Shown here: positions 60,206-64,000 of the stretch, one piece after another | Layout of the letters: each line of letters begins with the position of its first letter | Position numbering within the stretch: the stretch's first letter is position 1 | Origin: Calditrichales bacterium MX18-03 | GTDB taxonomy: Bacteria; Bacillota; Clostridia; Lutisporales; Lutisporaceae | Length of the DNA: 64,000 bases | Direction: 5' to 3' | Assembly: GCA_021083345.1 (NCBI GenBank) | Contig: JAJGRE010000004.1 | Location: 310,001 to 374,000 of the forward strand | Notes under the pieces: model-generated | Database searches by the model: none | What the model was told of the DNA's origin: nothing | Seen by the model: only the letters and a program-made list of their open reading frames with translations | Made by a program: the position numbers and the translations under genes

Positions 60206-61411
60206 TTACTTTCCGAAGACGTGCTCCGGTAGCTGAACCCGACAACAGCCAAGGAATTCCATGAACCGCCTGAGACCGGCGTTTATACCCTCCCGCATGG
60301 GCTCCGACTGCTCCACACCTTCCTCCCACCACCAATTCCTGATGATCAAGGTCTTGGTTTTCTTGTCCTTCGCCGGTTCGAAGCGAGCGACGAAGCGGTC
60401 CCCGTACAGGACAGGAAGCACATAATAGCCGTACTTGCGCTCTTCTGCCGGTTTATAAACCTCCCAACGGTATTCAAAATCAAAGATCTCCTTGATCAGC
60501 TGCCGGTCCCAAAGCAGATTATCCAGGGGTGCCAGAAAGACCGCAGTCTGAGGTTGGGTCAAACTTGATTCCCCACCCATCACAGCTTCCAACAGGGGGA
60601 CATCTTCCTGTCTCAAATAGAGCGGATATTTTATATCTTCAACCAGCACCTCAACGATCTGCTTCTTTTTCAGCAAACCGCTGATTGCCTCGCCGCGCTC
60701 CTTGCTTTTCACACCCGATATACCGATCCATGCATCTCCCGCCTTGCCCCAGATAAGACCCACACCGCCGATGCGCCGCAATACGCGCCACGCCTGGTAT
60801 TGCTTCTCTGTCTTGTTAGGCTCCGCTGCTGCCAGAAGCGCCTCCGGTATGTGCCGGTGGGCGAAGTCATACAGCCGCCGCGTGTTCACCCGGTGGTGGA
60901 CCACCAGCTCACCCCACCAATACATGCTTTCCAAAGCAGCCCTGGCGACTCTGGTGGGTGCCCAGGCCCAGTCCACCACCTCATCGATTTTCAAATCGAT
61001 GGAGGACAGCGGCCCGCTTTTCCGGATGGCTTCGCGCACCTGCGGCAGTACCGCAGCCACTGCGCCGCCGCTCTTGCCGTAACGGCGCTCTGCCGCTTCC
61101 CGCACACGGCCGAAAAACGGCCAATCGGCAGTGCTGTAGATGCACATCATCTTGTCCCAGCCGTCCAGCAGGCTGCGGTCCTCGTACAGCAGCGTTTCCA
61201 GCATCTCCGGCCGGAAATCCGATACCCGTGCCTGCAGCACCAGTTCGGGATTGCGGCCTACGATGTTGAGCGGATCGTACTGGATGCAGCCCACGCGGCG
61301 GATGTACGCCAGCACGCCGTCCTTGCCCTTGAGTCCGTATGGCGGAAGCAGGCCCTGGCAGGCCAGCATGAAGCGCCGCGCCTGCGCTTTTGTCAAATTC
61401 AGATTCTTCAT
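60206..61411 (-). CDS. YcaQ-like winged-helix DNA glycosylase family protein
   Basis: About 401 residues of the DUF1006/HTH_42 family. Landmarks: YIRRVGCIQYDPLNIVGR, ARVSDFRPEMLETLLYEDRSL and the C-terminal LAPLDNLLWDRQLIKEIFDF. E. coli YcaQ unhooks DNA interstrand crosslinks; the QxD motif appears as IQYDP. The ATG at 61411 opens the conserved part; an upstream ATG at 61450 would overlap the hydrolase gene. Follows that gene by about 28 bases, same strand. Confidence 0.85.
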   Translation of the reverse strand: MKNLNLTKAQARRFMLACQGLLPPYGLKGKDGVLAYIRRVGCIQYDPLNIVGRNPELVLQARVSDFRPEMLETLLYEDRSLLDGWDKMMCIYSTADWPFFGRVREAAERRYGKSGGAVAAVLPQVREAIRKSGPLSSIDLKIDEVVDWAWAPTRVARAALESMYWWGELVVHHRVNTRRLYDFAHRHIPEALLAAAEPNKTEKQYQAWRVLRRIGGVGLIWGKAGDAWIGISGVKSKERGEAISGLLKKKQIVEVLVEDIKYPLYLRQEDVPLLEAVMGGESSLTQPQTAVFLAPLDNLLWDRQLIKEIFDFEYRWEVYKPAEERKYGYYVLPVLYGDRFVARFEPAKDKKTKTLIIRNWWWEEGVEQSEPMREGINAGLRRFMEFLGCCRVQLPEHVFGK

Positions 61412-61439
61412 AAAGGCTGTCCGTACTCCTTTGCTTTCA

Positions 61440-62372
61440 TTATATATCATAGAAATTTGCCGGATTCCTTGTCAGAATATCCATCAAGGTTTTCCGGTCA
61501 ATCCCATTTGACTCACAATATGGAACAAAATCGGTAAACAGACTGGCGCAGGTCTGCTGCTCCCCATGCGCCCTTGCTTCTTCGTAAAAATCGTAATCCT
61601 GGGAAAGCAGGATCTTATCGCTATAACCCTTCGTTATGGCACTTTTCACCAGCTTCAGATATTTTGCGTAGTTGTCAGGACCTGCTTTGATCATGTCGAA
61701 GCCCAACCACATGCCTTTTGATGCTGCCTTTTCCACCAAGGCCGCATCCGTTTCCTTCCCGGCATGAGCCCATAAGAACTTCGTGTAGTCAGCCTTCAGC
61801 GCGTCCAGGTACGCCATGGCTTCTTCAACCGGTTTTGCCTCTATGATATGGCAGTGAATGGGCATGCCCGTTACCTTGCTTGCTGTGAGTGCTGCTTCCA
61901 GCGTTTTTATTTCCACCTCTGGCAGCCTGCCTCTGCTAAGAAACATTTTGATATATGAAGGGCGGATAGTCACCCCATCAATGACATCCAGCCCTTCCTC
62001 GAAATCCTTGATCCATTGTACTGCAACATCTTTTTCAAAGGCTGTATGATGAATCCGGAAGACATGATCTGAAAAAATCATCCCGGTATTGGCAATCAGC
62101 TTTAACCCCGATGCTTTCGATAACTGCTGCATCAGCTTCAGGTTCTGCCCCCCAAGCGGCGTTGAGGTCTCCACTACGGCATCGCAGCCGGCCTGCTTCA
62201 GCTTGTTGAAAACCGGCAGCAGCACATCAAATTGATGCGCCACCCGCGCTTCATCGTATTTCTTTTCAAAGTACATGTCCTCAACATTCTCAGAATTCCA
62301 ATACAGGTGCTCATGGGACAAAGTGACACCCAATTCTTCTTTCCTTACAGGACCCGTAACAGTGTAAATCAT
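61440..62372 (-). CDS. Phosphotriesterase-like metal-dependent hydrolase
   Basis: 310 residues of the amidohydrolase superfamily. First metal site VTLSHEHLYW (HxH). A Lys in SYIKMFL is at the place of the carbamylated lysine. His in PIHCHIIEAKP and WAHAGKE, and the final Asp in LLSQDYDFYEE. Family members act as lactonases or on phosphoesters; the natural substrate is unknown. ATG at 62372 with GAGGGGG upstream. Confidence 0.85.
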   Translation of the reverse strand: MIYTVTGPVRKEELGVTLSHEHLYWNSENVEDMYFEKKYDEARVAHQFDVLLPVFNKLKQAGCDAVVETSTPLGGQNLKLMQQLSKASGLKLIANTGMIFSDHVFRIHHTAFEKDVAVQWIKDFEEGLDVIDGVTIRPSYIKMFLSRGRLPEVEIKTLEAALTASKVTGMPIHCHIIEAKPVEEAMAYLDALKADYTKFLWAHAGKETDAALVEKAASKGMWLGFDMIKAGPDNYAKYLKLVKSAITKGYSDKILLSQDYDFYEEARAHGEQQTCASLFTDFVPYCESNGIDRKTLMDILTRNPANFYDI

Positions 62373-62401
62373 TCCAATAACCCCCTCTCTTTTATTCTAT
62401 A

Positions 62402-62418
62402 ATTGACCCAGCGTCAAT
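62402..62418. promoter_or_regulatory. 17-base interrupted palindrome upstream of the hydrolase
   Basis: ATTGAC, CCAGC, GTCAAT. On the minus strand it exactly fills the 17-base spacer between a weak TTCCTG -35 and a TATAGA -10, the arrangement used by MerR-type sites. Low certainty. Confidence 0.3.
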
Positions 62419-62551
62419 CAGGAACTTTTTCTTTAAACGTTCGTCAAAAATGTAAGCCAACAAAAATGCGCAAAAGCTTTTGTCATTCCGCTTAAAAATT
62501 GAAAGAATAAGTTCAAGCCGTTGACAATACCAATTTAAAAGGAGCAGAAAT

Positions 62552-63019
62552 ATGAAAAAAGCAATCATACTGATCATTGTACTGGCAGTCAGCACCGCAC
62601 TTCTGGCCGTCTATGCACAGAACAACAGACCCGACGCCACAGTGCCTCCTCAAAACTCTATTGCTCCGGGAGAAAGCAGCGATATGCGGCTTGTTCTTCC
62701 GGAAGCAATGGAGGAAAAATCCATTTCATTGGCGGATGTAAAATCCATCGAGCTTCTGAATCTGGAGGGACAACCCGCCGGCAGAAAGTTCAGCACGGAA
62801 GAAATCTCAGACCTCGTAAAAGTCTACAATGCTGCAGTTATTGATGACATCGCGTATATTGAGATGATTGCCGGAAACAGGATGGTAATCACTTTCAAGG
62901 ATGAAACCATCATCAATATAACCAGCTACGGATCCGATACACACATCGTGGCTTCCGGTGAAAACATGAACTATCACCTGATCTCTCCGGAAATCGCCAA
63001 AATACTATTGGAAAAATAA
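62552..63019 (+). CDS. Small exported or membrane-anchored protein, unknown function
   Basis: 155 residues. The N-terminus (KKAIILIIVLAVSTALLAVY) is a signal peptide or uncleaved anchor with no lipobox Cys. The rest is a small alpha/beta domain with SISLADVKSIELLNLEGQPA and MVITFKDETIINITSYG, which looks like a compact extracytoplasmic domain. AAAGGAGCAG precedes the ATG. No family recognised. Stands alone and ends in a good terminator. Confidence 0.75.
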   Translation: MKKAIILIIVLAVSTALLAVYAQNNRPDATVPPQNSIAPGESSDMRLVLPEAMEEKSISLADVKSIELLNLEGQPAGRKFSTEEISDLVKVYNAAVIDDIAYIEMIAGNRMVITFKDETIINITSYGSDTHIVASGENMNYHLISPEIAKILLEK

Positions 63020-63035
63020 GCTTTATGCCATAGAT

Positions 63036-63060
63036 AAGCCGGCAGTTCACCTGCCGGCTT
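63036..63060 (+). terminator. Rho-independent terminator
   Basis: AAGCCGGCAG and CTGCCGGCTT form a 10-bp perfect stem with a 5-base loop, followed on the plus strand by GTTTATTT. Between convergent genes. Confidence 0.85.
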
Positions 63061-63062
63061 GT

Positions 63063-64000
63063 TTATTTGATGTATGGACTCATCAGTGAGATCTTGCCTG
63101 CCGCCTTCCCTGACTCAAGGTAGGCATGGGCTTCAGCCACCTCATGATACATAAATGCTTTTTCGGCTTTTAATACTTTCAGCTTGTTATCCCCGATCAA
63201 TCTGCTGAGCTCCTTCAGAATGGCCTGATGCTTCTCCCTTTGTATCCCATCCAATATCGGAATCAGGATAAAAACACATTTGAGGCTGATGGCCTTACGG
63301 TGCATCAGCGATAAGTCCAGGCTTACTCTGGCGTTGGTGGTGCAAACAGTTCCGTTGGGCTTGACCGCTTTGAAGCTGTTCAGAAGGTTTTCGCCGCCCA
63401 CCGTATCGATGACGATATCGAAGCCTTTTCCGGCCGTATACTGCTGCACATAGGACTCTACCGTTTCGGTTTTATAATCGGCTGCCCCATCGGCACCCAA
63501 AGCCATTGCAATTTCCTGCTTTACTTTGCCCGACACGGTTCCGTATACTCTGGCGCCTTTCAGCTTGGCCAGCTGAAGCACCATATGCCCGACGCCCCCT
63601 GCAATACCGTGAATCAACACTGTATCGTTCTCCTTGATCCCCGACTTGGCAAGCAATTCCCATGCCGTGATGCCCACCAGGGGATACAATGCCGCTGCGG
63701 CAAAATCGATATTGCGGGGCTTGTGCCATATCAGTCGTGCATCAGCCAGCATATATTCTGCCAGTGCGCCGCTTTCAACCGCTGCACCGCCGGCGCAGCC
63801 GAAGACCGCATCACCCGCTCTGAACTCCGTTATTCCTTCTCCTACCTCTTCCACAACACCTGCAAAGTCACCATTCAATACGGCTGGAAAAGGTGGTGTG
63901 ACAGCCGGTACCAATCCCGAGCGTATTTTGGTTTCTATGGGATTGACACTGCTGGCATACACACGGACAAGCACATAGCCCGGCTTTATAAGCGGTTTGC
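63063..64000 (-). CDS. Zinc-binding dehydrogenase / quinone oxidoreductase-like, N-terminus beyond window
   Basis: At least 312 codons; the frame is open to the right edge (the last codons read KPLIKPGYVLVRVYAS), so about 20-30 N-terminal residues lie outside. MDR family: GroES-like ASSVNPIETKIRSG and NGDFAGVVEEVG, cofactor loop IHGIAGGVGHMVLQLAK, and NADP-type downstream loop VYGTVSGK. No structural-zinc Cys cluster is seen, as in quinone oxidoreductases. NADPH-dependent reduction of quinones or enones is the family role. Substrate unknown. Confidence 0.88.
   Translation of the reverse strand, partial: KPLIKPGYVLVRVYASSVNPIETKIRSGLVPAVTPPFPAVLNGDFAGVVEEVGEGITEFRAGDAVFGCAGGAAVESGALAEYMLADARLIWHKPRNIDFAAAALYPLVGITAWELLAKSGIKENDTVLIHGIAGGVGHMVLQLAKLKGARVYGTVSGKVKQEIAMALGADGAADYKTETVESYVQQYTAGKGFDIVIDTVGGENLLNSFKAVKPNGTVCTTNARVSLDLSLMHRKAISLKCVFILIPILDGIQREKHQAILKELSRLIGDNKLKVLKAEKAFMYHEVAEAHAYLESGKAAGKISLMSPYIK

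Overview
The window looks like the chromosome of an anaerobic, low-to-moderate G+C Firmicute, most likely a member of the Clostridia. The reasons are strong AGGAGG-type ribosome binding sites, several TTG and GTG starts, a YesM/YesN two-component pair beside a sugar ABC operon, an AgrC/LytTR-type system, HelD, ABC-F proteins, copper-amine-oxidase-like and BspA-like secreted proteins, and many hairpin terminators. I see no tRNA, rRNA, phage or plasmid replication genes. Gene identities come from reading the translated sequence by eye; no database was searched.

Layout. 1-10.4 kb (minus strand): a carbohydrate uptake and phosphorolysis locus. It has a sensor kinase and AraC-type response regulator, a binding protein, two permeases, a GH94-type phosphorylase, a cupin, and the start of a second, larger phosphorylase. 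Beta-1,3-gluco-oligosaccharides are the best guess for substrate. 10.6-17.4 kb: a KASIII-like enzyme, an ECF sigma factor, two very small genes joined by a 26-bp perfect hairpin, an MBL-fold/SagB-type pair, a TPR-GGDEF protein and an M15-like/peptidoglycan-binding protein. 17.5-19.5 kb: a singlet glycine riboswitch with terminator ahead of an ACT-domain/UPF0210 operon. 19.5-30.4 kb: LysR, DJ-1/PfpI, MBL, an ABC-F protein with one degenerate ATP site, two DEAD-box helicases, a threonine-aldolase-like enzyme, an internally deleted YoaP-type acetyltransferase and HelD.

30.4-44.6 kb is the most unusual region. It starts with AT-rich, decayed DNA carrying dispersed hairpin repeats, a GNAT gene between inverted repeats, and a broken InlB-type repeat. 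Next comes a set of secreted repeat proteins: a BspA-like LRR protein, an RCC1-repeat protein interrupted at a canonical A AAA AAG slippery site, and a protein of about 1,800 residues with eight 106-residue repeats in an alternating two-unit pattern. These are interleaved with a LytTR response regulator, a truncated second copy of that regulator with its promoter, and an AgrC-like kinase. Paired LytTR-like direct repeats 21 bp apart lie in both divergent intergenic regions, so the secreted proteins and the two-component system probably form one regulated surface module.

44.6-57.9 kb (minus strand): a close counterpart of the E. coli ycj cluster, in the order LacI regulator, binding protein, two permeases, zinc dehydrogenase, sugar epimerase, Gfo/Idh oxidoreductase, GH65 phosphorylase and GH13_18 phosphorylase. 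Twin LacI-type operators stand 21 bp apart in its promoter. An Uup-like ABC-F gene lies just upstream of the regulator. 57.9-64 kb: a MITE-like element, an aldo/keto reductase with ferredoxin-like tail, an HD hydrolase, a 58-bp perfect palindrome, a YcaQ-like protein, a phosphotriesterase-like hydrolase, a small exported protein, and the 3' part of a quinone-oxidoreductase-like gene cut by the window edge.
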